Shown: positions 44,960 to 53,229, counted from the stretch's first letter. The stretch: DNA of 64,000 nt from Rhodoferax sp. (GCF_018780565.1 NZ_JADMJN010000016.1:45553-109552), one strand, 5' to 3'. A program made the numbers and translations. The notes: generated from the letters alone by a model not told the origin.

Positions 44960-45348
44960 TCGTTGTACCTCTCTACTTTCCAGTCAAAGGGTCTCTGACA
45001 CGTAGCGAAGCACTTGCGGGTCGCCTCGTCCCCCATGGCGGCGAGTTCAGCTTCGGTGAGCGAGCTTGCCGCAGGCACGCCCATCGCCTGGGCCGCTGTG
45101 ACGAGCACATGCGCCCAGGTGCAGCGGTTCGCGAACAACATGCCGAAGATGTCCAGAGTCCCACCCCGGTTGTTGAAGCCGAGGTACCAGGTGAGATCGC
45201 GACTTGTGCCGAGGCGCCGCAGCACGCCGACCAGCAACTCGCGCCACGGGTGCGACACGAAGACACGCGCCTTGCTGTGCCCGGGGAAGAGATCGGCGAG
45301 TGCGGCGTCCGGGTGCCCGTCCGCCATGGAGAGCCATGACTTTTTCAT
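44956..45348 (-). CDS. Unrecognised 130-residue protein
   Basis: I do not recognise this family. The protein is soluble and mixed alpha/beta, with HPWRELLVGVLRRLGTS, WYLGFNNRGGTLDIFGML and HVLVTAAQAMGVP; two cysteines lie near the end (KCFATCQRP). ATG at 45348 overlaps the lycopene-cyclase-like stop as ATGA, and its own stop overlaps the GAPDH start, so it is firmly inside the operon. A longer frame reaching 45633 lies antisense-free within the previous gene and is not preferred. Confidence 0.65.
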   Translation of the reverse strand: MKKSWLSMADGHPDAALADLFPGHSKARVFVSHPWRELLVGVLRRLGTSRDLTWYLGFNNRGGTLDIFGMLFANRCTWAHVLVTAAQAMGVPAASSLTEAELAAMGDEATRKCFATCQRPFDWKVERYNE

Positions 45349-46094
45349 GGTGAAACCCTCCCATGGCCCATGATGCGCCGACGCTTCACCGCGTCGCGCT
45401 GTCGCCACGTGACGTGCTCGTAGACGCTGCTCCAGTACATGCCGAAAGCGGAGCCGAACAGGAGCTCCTCGAGGGGCAACCCCGCCGGCCGCCAAGCGAG
45501 CAAAGCGCCGAGGTTCCATACGGCCTCGATGTATCCTGGCCAGAGCCACTTCAGACCCAGCAGAAAGGCGGTATACAACACCAGAAAGACGCCTCCACCA
45601 AAGAGTATGTTGCGCCAGAGGTCCGGGCGGCACAGGACCGTGGCCGCCGCGCCCGAGAACATTGCCAGAATCCCAGGATAAATGGGGTTCCAGCGCAGCG
45701 GCAACAGGCCACTGAAGATGAAGAACGGACTTGCGAGAGCCAGCAGGTGCCAGCGATGTCGCGGTGACAAACGCGCGTGGTGATCCAGTCTCTTGAGGGG
45801 TACTGGAGTTAGGACGTCATAGCTGACCACGCCAAGACCACCAATGGCGAAGCAGAAGACAAGGCTTTCGATATCGAAGCCGCTTCGCTGGGCCAAGTCG
45901 AACAGGCTGGGTGGATTCCAGTAAGCCGGTACGAACAGCGGCTCACTCAAGCCAAACGGTGCGGTCAGAGCGCTGGCCCAAAGCATGGGGCGGCGTTGTG
46001 CCGGCCATGCAATAAACAGTAACGCCCAGGGCAACAGGAAGCCAGTGGCCCACAGCAGCCATGCGTAGCGGAAAGAGGCATCGGTCAGAGTCAC
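45345..46094 (-). CDS. Membrane protein, lycopene cyclase-domain-like
   Basis: A 249-residue protein with seven hydrophobic segments. The late segment GLPLEELLFGSAFGMYWSSVYEH carries the PLEE motif typical of CrtYc/d-like lycopene cyclases, and a central FCFAIGGLGVVSYD is compatible with that fold. No other carotenoid gene is present, so it may act on a different isoprenoid or lipid. It starts at GTG 46094 and overlaps the next gene by ATGA. It is probably the first gene of the block that runs to 40099. Confidence 0.65.
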   Translation of the reverse strand: MTLTDASFRYAWLLWATGFLLPWALLFIAWPAQRRPMLWASALTAPFGLSEPLFVPAYWNPPSLFDLAQRSGFDIESLVFCFAIGGLGVVSYDVLTPVPLKRLDHHARLSPRHRWHLLALASPFFIFSGLLPLRWNPIYPGILAMFSGAAATVLCRPDLWRNILFGGGVFLVLYTAFLLGLKWLWPGYIEAVWNLGALLAWRPAGLPLEELLFGSAFGMYWSSVYEHVTWRQRDAVKRRRIMGHGRVSP

Positions 46095-46175
46095 GTCACG
46101 TATTTCGATGAGTGGTAGTTGGATTTGGCTCGCAGGCAGTTGCGCCGCTCAGTTGCACCTGCCATTGGCGCGCGG

Positions 46176-46463
46176 TCAGTGACAGCAGCAACCTCCTCGT
46201 CCGTTCTTCGGAGAGACGGTCGGCCCACTTTCGGGTGAAGGCAACTCACTGACGCCCGCCAGCTTGGCCGGATAACCGGCGGCGGTGAGTGCTGACACCA
46301 GGTGATCCACTCCCGCATCAAATGTGCCGCTGACGTGGACGTGACCTGCCGATAGATCGACGGTCACATCGTCCACGCCATCGATTAACTTCAACGCCTG
46401 GGTGACGTGGTTAACGCATGAGCCACAGCTCATGCCCTGGACTTCGAGATCAATGGTTTTCAT
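46176..46463 (-). CDS. HMA-domain copper chaperone, CopZ-like (copy 2)
   Basis: A 95-residue paralogue of the chaperone at 31564: MKTIDLEVQGMSCGSC with Cys14 and Cys17, a nearly identical HMA core, and a distinct C-terminal tail ending GGCCCH. Of two adjacent ATGs, the second (46463) is better spaced from GGAG. It follows the DUF5676-PDZ gene by 31 bp. Confidence 0.88.
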   Translation of the reverse strand: MKTIDLEVQGMSCGSCVNHVTQALKLIDGVDDVTVDLSAGHVHVSGTFDAGVDHLVSALTAAGYPAKLAGVSELPSPESGPTVSPKNGRGGCCCH

Positions 46464-46494
46464 CATAGGACTCCGTTTAGGTGGGGTTGAGAAA

Positions 46495-46992
46495 TCAGCG
46501 GTCGGCAAGCTGCTCCATGGGTCGCAGCACTGGGCGCTGACCGAGCTTGATGTCAAGCGCGATGCGTTCGCCGCGCCGTTCGACTTGCAGGTTGACGGTT
46601 TTCCCGGGCTTGGAATTTCCGGTTTGCGACACGAGTTCCGCAGCGTCAGCTACCGCCTTGCCGCTGATCGATCGGATCACGTCGCCCAGCCGGAGGCCGC
46701 CACGCCGAGCGGGGCTCTTAACATCGCGAAATCGGCCGTGGATCCAACTAAAGATTGCACCGAGCGCAAAGCTCCACACCATCATCACCGCGAGTGCGTA
46801 AAGGAATGAACCGAAATCGAACAGCATTGGGCCGCTTTGCAACTTGCGGAAGTCCAGACCGTGAAATAGCGCATTCATGAAAGTTGCAGCCGCCTCCGGC
46901 CAAAGCCAAAAGACGAGCGTGCATGCTGAATACGCGATGCCAACGGTAACCGCGAGTGCTGCGCCGATCTTCACGGCATTGATGTGTGCCAT
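46495..46992 (-). CDS. DUF5676 membrane domain fused to a PDZ domain
   Basis: A 165-residue protein. Residues 1-88 have two membrane helices with the DUF5676 pattern (TLVFWLWPEAAATFMNALFHGLD and LDFRKL), a small family found beside copper genes. From about residue 91 a PDZ domain begins abruptly: SPARRGGLRLGDVIRSISG, ending KTVNLQVERRGERIALDIKLG. The first strands of a normal PDZ are missing. The fusion may anchor a protein-binding module in the membrane; it could also be a recombination product of two genes. Confidence 0.75.
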   Translation of the reverse strand: MAHINAVKIGAALAVTVGIAYSACTLVFWLWPEAAATFMNALFHGLDFRKLQSGPMLFDFGSFLYALAVMMVWSFALGAIFSWIHGRFRDVKSPARRGGLRLGDVIRSISGKAVADAAELVSQTGNSKPGKTVNLQVERRGERIALDIKLGQRPVLRPMEQLADR

Positions 46993-47067
46993 ACCTATTT
47001 CCTTTCGAGTCCTATTGAAAAGCTAAACGCTGGGGGCGCTTCACGCATGATTCAGACCAATCCGTCC

Positions 47068-47700
47068 TTACGCGAGCGGTTGCGGCCGCTGGCGCAATTC
47101 CCAGACGAAATTGCATTCGTGCTGGCCATCCGAAATCCGGCGCCCAATGCCACCGCGATCAAACGTCATTTCGTCGGGCAAGTAGGAATTGAACATCGCG
47201 TTATCGATCTGGCAGACAATGGGCGTCATCTCGGGAATGCCCAGGTGGACCGCAAATTCATGGAACATGCAGCGCGTGATCTTGATCTCGAACCGTCGAT
47301 CCGTACGTTCCACGACTTCCATCTTGTTCCAGCGAACCAGGCCAGTGCGGTTGTTCTCTAGCTCCAGATCCGCGAAATTCCGGAAGTTCCGTTCCTTGTG
47401 AACGGTATCGAACTGCAGGTTCTGCGCCGCCGTGCCGCCCGTCAACAGTGCGACACGCATGATCTCGAACGCCTTGCGTTGGCCTATTTCCTCCTTAAGG
47501 CTCAAATAGACCCAAGCCGGTAACGCCGCCAGATCGATCAGCTCGCGAGGAAACCGTGGGTCTATCGTCTTTTTGAAACGATTCAGCGTGAGCTTGCGCC
47601 GTAGAAGAAATAGTCTCGGAAATCGCAGCTCTTGGCCCAGCATATGAAGCAATAGCGGCGTGGTGACCTTCTTCATGTCAAATTGCGGAGTCATGGTCAT
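47068..47700 (-). CDS. ATC hydrolase family protein (copy 2)
   Basis: A 210-residue relative of the protein at 27221. The diagnostic C-terminal core is ITRCMFHEFAVHLGIPEM, then CQIDNAMFNSYLPDEMTFDRGG and CNFVWELRQR, again with three spaced cysteines. The N-terminal half is divergent and basic. ATG at 47700 has GGGGAAA upstream; a second ATG lies two codons in. It is separated by 203 bp of apparently non-coding DNA from the YHS-domain gene. Confidence 0.7.
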   Translation of the reverse strand: MTMTPQFDMKKVTTPLLLHMLGQELRFPRLFLLRRKLTLNRFKKTIDPRFPRELIDLAALPAWVYLSLKEEIGQRKAFEIMRVALLTGGTAAQNLQFDTVHKERNFRNFADLELENNRTGLVRWNKMEVVERTDRRFEIKITRCMFHEFAVHLGIPEMTPIVCQIDNAMFNSYLPDEMTFDRGGIGRRISDGQHECNFVWELRQRPQPLA

Positions 47701-47903
47701 TTGAGTTTCCCCTGTGTTAGCTTCCGCATGGCGGATCGCCTGTCGTCGCTTTGATGCACGCTGTGGCATCCGCTCTGATCCGGCGAAGTCGGCCATCTCT
47801 AGCCCAGGTGATAGCGGCCACGAGTCCCGCAGAACCCGCGCCGCCGATCTGGTTGCGATCGGTCCGCGCTGCACTGTTCATTTTTTGCACCCTGCCCTAC
47901 CTG

Positions 47904-48086
47904 TCAGTGCCCACCGCAGCACGCGTGGTCGGCCGGTGCGCCTCCGCTGATGTACTTTTCCGGTTCAGCGACAAACGACTTGTGACATATTTCCGAGCAA
48001 AAATAATAGATCTGCCCGGCATGTACTTCCTTGGCCGCTGCCTTATCTGGATCCACCTTCATCTTGCATACTGGATCGATCATCAT
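47904..48086 (-). CDS. Small YHS-domain metal-binding protein
   Basis: A 60-residue protein: DPVCKMKVD at the start is the YHS motif, followed by YYFCSEICHKSF, a second metal-binding cysteine pair, and a CCGGH tail. YHS modules bind metals such as copper. ATG at 48086 has GGAGG at six bases. It lies 163 bp after the CopB-like ATPase stop, with no gene between. Confidence 0.85.
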   Translation of the reverse strand: MMIDPVCKMKVDPDKAAAKEVHAGQIYYFCSEICHKSFVAEPEKYISGGAPADHACCGGH

Positions 48087-48249
48087 GTTCCACCTCCATA
48101 TCATCATGCCAATGGTTGCCACCATCCTGTTGCACAGTCGACCCCGGGGGCAACCCATCCGGAACCGGTACAAACTTATCTGCATTGCAGCTTTACCCTA
48201 CCCTGCCCGGCTTTCATCGGGATCGCTGGCGCAGTGTGCTCCCTATCCT

Positions 48250-50748
48250 TCAGGCCGCCACGCCCGATGAAACCTGCGCGACGACCACCGGCGCGCCGTG
48301 TGATCCCGCTTGTCTGATGCCGGCGAGCTTGGTGCGTTTGAGCATCAACGCGTTGATGGCCACGACTGCTGAACTGCCGGACATCGACAGTGCTGCAATT
48401 TCCGGGGACAAGGTGAAGGGATAGAAGACACCTGCCGCCAGCGGGAAGGCGATCACGTTGTAGCCCACCGCCCACCACAGGTTCTGATGCATCTTGCGCA
48501 GCGTGGCGCGTGACAACTCGATGGCGCCAACGATGTCGTAAGGGTCACTCTTCATCAGCACGACCTGGGCGCTTTCCATTGCCACGTCGGTGCCCGCGCC
48601 GATCGCAAAGCCAACGTCGGCCTGGGTCAGGGCCGGTGCATCGTTGATGCCGTCGCCGACCATTCCGACCTTGTTTCCCTGGTCCTGCAGTTCCTTGATC
48701 TTGGCAGCCTTCTGACCGGGCAACACATCGGCCAGCACGATGTCGATGCCCAGTTCCTTGCCGATGCGCTCGGCCGTAGCCTGGTTGTCACCAGTCAGCA
48801 TTGCCACCTTGACCCCCCGCTCCTGCAGCTTGGCGATCGTCGCCTTCGACGTCGGGCGCACCGCGTCTGCGATGGCAATGAGGCCGATGAGCTTGCCCGC
48901 GCGGGCGACATGGACCACCGTGCGACCGCCGCCTTCGAGCCTGGCGGCCTCTGCCGCCAGTGCATCAAGGTTCACGCTTTCGGACTGCAGCAGCTTGCGG
49001 TTGCCCAGCAAAACCACATCTGCGCCGATGTTGGCTCGCGCCCCCTGCCCATCGATATTGCTGAAGCCCGTGGCGACGTCGGCGGGGGCTGAGCCGGCGC
49101 GCTTGAGAACCGCCTGCGCCAGCGGATGCTCCGAGAACTTCTCGACGGCTGCCGCGGCGGCCAGCAACTGCGCTTCGCTGATGCCAGGGGCTGTCACCAT
49201 CTCGACCACATCAGGCTGACCGAGTGTGAGCGTGCCGGTCTTGTCGAAGACAATAACTGTCAGCTTGGTGGCGTTCTCCAGTGCCGCGGCGTTCTTGAAC
49301 AAGATGCCATTCATCGCCCCCAGCCCGGTGCCGACCATGATGGCCATCGGCGTGGCCAATCCAAGCGCGTCGGGACAGGCGATCACGAACACCGTGATCG
49401 TCAGGGTCAGCGCGAACAGCAAGGGCTGGCCGATGACCCAAAACCACACGCCGAAGGTGAGCAGTCCAACGGCAATGGCTGCCAGTACCAGCCACTGCGA
49501 AGCCTGATCGGCCAGCAGTTGGCCCGGCGCTTTGGAGTTCTGCGCTTCCTGGACCAATTTGACAATCTGCGCCAGCGCCGTGTCGGCACCGACCTTGGTC
49601 GCCTTGTATCGAAAGCTGCCGCTCTTGTTAATGGTGGCGCCGATGACGGGGTTGCCGGCCACCTTCTTCACGGGCATCGATTCGCCGGTCAACATGGACT
49701 CGTCGACTTGCGAGCTGCCTTCAGTGATTTCGCCGTCGACCGGAATTTTGTCGCCCGGTTTGATGACGACGATTTCGCCAGCGAGGACCTCCGAGGTGGG
49801 AACCTTTGTTTCTATACCACCGCGCATGACCGTGGCCAACGGCGGTGCCAGGTCCATCAGCGCGCGAATCGCGTCCGAAGCACCGGCGCGCGCACGCATT
49901 TCCAACCAGTGGCCCAGCAGGATGAACACCAGCAGCACAGCCGATGCTTCGTAAAACACCTCACCTTCGTAGAAGAAGGTGGCGCCCACGCTGAAGACAT
50001 AGCCAGTGCCGACGGAGAGAATGATCAGCGTCGCCATGTTGGCAACCTTGTTGCGGGCAGCCCGCCAAGCGGCGACCAGGAAGGGCCATACGGGATAGGC
50101 GATGGCACCGGTGGCGACAATGAAGAGGAAGAGTTTGCGATCCAAGCCAAAAGGCGTCGGGAAGTCGCCGAACATCTTGCCCATCGGCGAGTACATGAAG
50201 ACAGGAACAGCAAACGCCAGAGCCACCAGGAAGCGGTTGCGCATGTCGCTTGCCATATCCTGCATAGACATGCCTGGCGCATGGCCCATGTCATGCATCA
50301 TGTCGGCCTTTTCGTGCGTCTTATGGTCGGCTGACGAGTCGACGTGCCCTGCATGTTGGCCGTGGTCACCGTGCCCCGCATGGACATCTTTCACGGGTGC
50401 CGTTTGCGCCTTTGCACCCGAATCGGTCCCGGCGCCTTGCCCGCCTGCGCTGCCAGGCATCGCATGATCGGCATGGCCCGCCTGGGCATGCCCGGTCGCA
50501 TTGTGGTCCGCCGGATCGCAGACATGGGCGGGTAGGAGTTCACCTCGGCAGTGATAACCGCAATCGACCACGCGCTGCCGGATGGCTTCAAGGGTGGTTC
50601 GCGCTTCGTCATAGTGCACGGTGGCGCTGCCGGCGACGTAGTTCACTTCGGCGTGATGAACGCCGGGGAGCGTCGATAGCCGCCGCTGGACGCCCACCGC
50701 ACTCAGGGTGGAAACCAGCTCGCCAACTTCGATAGTGCTTGTTTTCAT
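48250..50748 (-). CDS. CopB-like P1B-type ATPase with CPD motif
   Basis: An 832-residue heavy-metal ATPase. The first about 70 residues resemble an HMA domain but lack the CxxC (its position reads ELVSTL); residues about 86-157 are His- and Met-rich, as in CopB proteins. TGES is at 354-357, phosphorylated Asp502 in DKTGT, and GDGINDAPAL is present. The membrane metal motif reads Cys458-Pro-Asp460, not CPC or CPH; the codon GAC is one base from a His codon. Metal is probably copper, but the change could alter selectivity. Start ATG 50748; the next gene, PPK2, ends 23 bp before it. Confidence 0.92.
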   Translation of the reverse strand: MKTSTIEVGELVSTLSAVGVQRRLSTLPGVHHAEVNYVAGSATVHYDEARTTLEAIRQRVVDCGYHCRGELLPAHVCDPADHNATGHAQAGHADHAMPGSAGGQGAGTDSGAKAQTAPVKDVHAGHGDHGQHAGHVDSSADHKTHEKADMMHDMGHAPGMSMQDMASDMRNRFLVALAFAVPVFMYSPMGKMFGDFPTPFGLDRKLFLFIVATGAIAYPVWPFLVAAWRAARNKVANMATLIILSVGTGYVFSVGATFFYEGEVFYEASAVLLVFILLGHWLEMRARAGASDAIRALMDLAPPLATVMRGGIETKVPTSEVLAGEIVVIKPGDKIPVDGEITEGSSQVDESMLTGESMPVKKVAGNPVIGATINKSGSFRYKATKVGADTALAQIVKLVQEAQNSKAPGQLLADQASQWLVLAAIAVGLLTFGVWFWVIGQPLLFALTLTITVFVIACPDALGLATPMAIMVGTGLGAMNGILFKNAAALENATKLTVIVFDKTGTLTLGQPDVVEMVTAPGISEAQLLAAAAAVEKFSEHPLAQAVLKRAGSAPADVATGFSNIDGQGARANIGADVVLLGNRKLLQSESVNLDALAAEAARLEGGGRTVVHVARAGKLIGLIAIADAVRPTSKATIAKLQERGVKVAMLTGDNQATAERIGKELGIDIVLADVLPGQKAAKIKELQDQGNKVGMVGDGINDAPALTQADVGFAIGAGTDVAMESAQVVLMKSDPYDIVGAIELSRATLRKMHQNLWWAVGYNVIAFPLAAGVFYPFTLSPEIAALSMSGSSAVVAINALMLKRTKLAGIRQAGSHGAPVVVAQVSSGVAA

Positions 50749-50771
50749 GATTATTCCTTGGCAGACGGGAT

Positions 50772-51647
50772 TCAGCGTGCCAATTGCTTGGCGGCGATGC
50801 AATCCGGCGTAAATTCGAACGCGATGTCCGGTTCAGGCTGGACGAGTTTTATTTTCTTGCCGGCGTAGTGCAGCCGAGACAGGATGTCGCGCATCAGATT
50901 GAGGCGCGCGAGGCGCTTGTCGTCCGCGCGCACGATGTGCCATGGGGCGACAGCGGTATGCGTTCGCAGCAGCATCGTGTCACGCGCGGCAGAGTATGCT
51001 TTCCAGTGCTTGACTGCAACCGCGTCGATCGGGCTGGTCTTCCACTGCTTGAGCGGATCGCGCGCACGGTCGGCCAGACGCCGTATCTGCTCGTCCTTAC
51101 TGATATCGAGGTAGTATTTCAGCAACTTGATGCCCGAGTTGGCCAGCATCTCCTCGAACTTCGGCACCGACTGCATGAACTCTTCGTGCTCATCCTTGGA
51201 GCAAAAGCCCATCACATGCTCGACACCCGCGCGGTTGTACCAACTGCGATTGAACAAAACGAGTTCTTCGGCGACTGGGAGTTGGGCGACGTAGCGTTGG
51301 AAGTACCAGCCACTGCGTTCTCGGTCGGATGGCTTGCCCAGAGCAACCACGCGGGTTTCCCGGGGGCTAAGGTATTCCACGATACGCTTGATGCTGCCGT
51401 CTTTGCCAGCGGCGTCGCGGCCTTCCAGTAGTATGAGGATTTTGTCGCCGCAACCTATGAAATGCCTCTGCAACTTGACCAGCTCGACTTGGAGAATGTG
51501 CAGCTGTGCGTCGTAGTCCTCGCGCGAGATCGAGAGTTTCGCTGGCCACTCGCCGGTGCTGAACGCAACCGACGCGCCACCATCACCATTGGCCTCCGCC
51601 AGGTGGTTGCCCTTGCTGGGCTTGTCCTTGGGGTTCTTCTTGCTCAT
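50772..51647 (-). CDS. ppk2: Polyphosphate kinase 2
   Basis: A 291-residue single-domain PPK2. Walker A-like EGRDAAGKDG is at residues 75-84, and NRSWYNRAGVEHVMGF, with Arg-rich lid DRERSGWYFQRYV, completes the signature. Such enzymes phosphorylate ADP or GDP (sometimes AMP) with polyphosphate. The start ATG 51647 lies behind a weak ribosome site; the frame is open farther upstream but without homology. It lies directly upstream of the CopB-like gene, transcribed in the same direction. Confidence 0.92.
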   Translation of the reverse strand: MSKKNPKDKPSKGNHLAEANGDGGASVAFSTGEWPAKLSISREDYDAQLHILQVELVKLQRHFIGCGDKILILLEGRDAAGKDGSIKRIVEYLSPRETRVVALGKPSDRERSGWYFQRYVAQLPVAEELVLFNRSWYNRAGVEHVMGFCSKDEHEEFMQSVPKFEEMLANSGIKLLKYYLDISKDEQIRRLADRARDPLKQWKTSPIDAVAVKHWKAYSAARDTMLLRTHTAVAPWHIVRADDKRLARLNLMRDILSRLHYAGKKIKLVQPEPDIAFEFTPDCIAAKQLAR

Positions 51648-51673
51648 AGCTGGGCCTGGTCGTCCACGTGCTT

Positions 51674-52324
51674 TTAAACGACTGGCATTTGCTTTCGCCA
51701 TGACGGCAGAAAGCGTGGCGTACGCGCTGCGTAGGCATCGAACTCGGCGCCGAATCGCTTGCGCATCTCGGCCTCTTCCGTGATCGCGAGGCGCGCATAC
51801 ATGACCAGCAGGATCGGGAACATCACCAGCGTGAGCAGCGTCGGCCATTGCAGCAGGAAGCCAAGCAGGATAAGCACAAAGGCGACGTACTGCGGATGTC
51901 GAATCACTGCATAAGGTCCGGCGACAGCGAGCGCATCCCGGCGTTGCGCGTGGTACAGGACATTCCACGCACTGGACAGCAGGATGAAGCCATAGGCCAG
52001 GAAGATGTAGCTGGCAATATGCAAGGCACCAAAGTGGGGGTCTCCTTTTTCACCCAGCAAGGTCGACCACAAATGCCCCGCATCATGGGACAGGATGTCC
52101 AGGCCCGGATACTTGGTCTGCAGCCATCCCGACAGCAGGTAGATGGTCAACGGAAAACCGTACATCTCGACAAACAAGGCCACGATAAAAGCAGAGAAAG
52201 CGCCAAACGTTCGCCAATCTCGCGCCGTTGCGGGCTTGAAGAAACTGTAGGCAAACATGATGAAAATTGCCGAGTTGAGGATGACGAGCATCCATAGCCC
52301 GTAGGCCGGTTGGTCGTGGCTCAT
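51674..52324 (-). CDS. Isoprenylcysteine carboxyl methyltransferase-family protein
   Basis: A 216-residue membrane protein with five segments and the ICMT/PEMT C-terminal signature GPYAVIRHPQYVAFVLILLGF followed by EEAEMRKRFGAEFDAY. In bacteria such proteins may methylate lipids or small molecules; the substrate is unknown. It often lies in metal-resistance clusters. Its start overlaps the DUF2933 stop as ATGA. Confidence 0.88.
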   Translation of the reverse strand: MSHDQPAYGLWMLVILNSAIFIMFAYSFFKPATARDWRTFGAFSAFIVALFVEMYGFPLTIYLLSGWLQTKYPGLDILSHDAGHLWSTLLGEKGDPHFGALHIASYIFLAYGFILLSSAWNVLYHAQRRDALAVAGPYAVIRHPQYVAFVLILLGFLLQWPTLLTLVMFPILLVMYARLAITEEAEMRKRFGAEFDAYAARTPRFLPSWRKQMPVV

Positions 52325-52602
52325 GATGGATCCCCTTGTTTCGCCTGGTCCGGCTTGCCCTGCCCAGCTTGTGGTTCGCCAGGATCATGGTGATGACCAT
52401 GATCACCGTGACCGTGATGCATAAAGACATGCATCAGCGGGCAGGCCAGCAGCAGCAGAAACGGCAGCGCGCCGAACAAGTGAGCGCGGTGCTCTGTCAG
52501 TAGGAAGTACCCTGCGACGGCCCCGATAACAATCAAACCAATCGCGTAGCGGGAAGTCCAGAAACTGGGCGGTGTCTCGTGCTCTACATGGTCATGGTCC
52601 AT
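52321..52602 (-). CDS. DUF2933 membrane protein with His-rich tail
   Basis: A 93-residue protein with DUF2933 character: two membrane segments (about 18-35 and 43-60), then HVFMHHGHGDHGHHHDPG, which could bind copper or nickel, and a polar tail. It is usually found beside ICMT-like genes in metal clusters, as here (ATGA overlap). Confidence 0.82.
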   Translation of the reverse strand: MDHDHVEHETPPSFWTSRYAIGLIVIGAVAGYFLLTEHRAHLFGALPFLLLLACPLMHVFMHHGHGDHGHHHDPGEPQAGQGKPDQAKQGDPS

Positions 52603-52611
52603 GATGACTCC

Positions 52612-53091
52612 TTACTTGGCGGTTGGCGCTGGCATGCGCTCCATCATTGTCTTCATCATGTCCTGCATCATCTCCATGCGCTTTTCCATCTGCTGCATGT
52701 GATCCGGCGCGCCGTCTGGCTGGACGCCGTGCTCCATCATGCCCATGCCACCCTTGCCCATCATGCCGCCTTCCATCATGGGGCAGCCCATCATGTCAGC
52801 TTGCATGCTGCGAGCCATCTGCATGTTCTCCTGCATCGTCTGCATGTGCTCGGCCATCGCCTTCTGCCTCTCCTCATCCGTCTTCGCCTTCGCGATGCGG
52901 TCCAGCTGGGGTTGCATCTTCTTGACGTTGTTCCGCATCTTTTGCACGGTCTGTGTGGGGTTCTTGACCGCTGGCTGGGCCGGCACGGACGTGGTCCCTT
53001 GCGCTGCTTCTGGATGGTGCGCATCGTCTGCGAACGCCGGCGTGGCAAATGCGAGTGCAGCCGCAAGGGCTGTCATGGCTAGGTTTTTCAT
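52612..53091 (-). CDS. Met-rich exported protein
   Basis: A 159-residue periplasmic protein: signal peptide to AFAD, a Lys/Gln-rich helical middle (VQKMRNNVKKMQPQLDRIAKA) and a methionine-rich region with MMGCPMMEGGMMGKGGMGMM and KRMEMMQDMMKTMMERM. It likely buffers Cu(I) in the periplasm (inference). It begins the operon running to the CopB-like ATPase; a CusR-type box lies 123 bp upstream. Confidence 0.8.
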   Translation of the reverse strand: MKNLAMTALAAALAFATPAFADDAHHPEAAQGTTSVPAQPAVKNPTQTVQKMRNNVKKMQPQLDRIAKAKTDEERQKAMAEHMQTMQENMQMARSMQADMMGCPMMEGGMMGKGGMGMMEHGVQPDGAPDHMQQMEKRMEMMQDMMKTMMERMPAPTAK

Positions 53092-53213
53092 CGTGGTACT
53101 CCTTTAATCAGCGTGTTGCCGACCCCCGAGCAACAAAATGGGTGGGGCCAATCCTTGGGAAACTGTTTAATCACAGTGTGCTGGCCTACTCTTAACAGAA
53201 TGATGACCCAAAG

Positions 53214-53229
53214 ATTACATTCCTGTTAT
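53214..53229. promoter_or_regulatory. CusR/CopR-type box upstream of Met-rich gene
   Basis: ATTACATTCCTGTTAT, followed by CTGCGCCGCACAGGCGCACG; this longer context is nearly repeated at 58124. It lies 123 bp before the start at 53091 in the 382-bp gap 53092-53473, which has no gene. Confidence 0.65.

Noticed and set aside
49126..50334. 402-codon plus frame over the CopB-like ATPase
   Set aside because: Antisense shadow with an Asp/Gln/Arg/His-rich composition and no domain.
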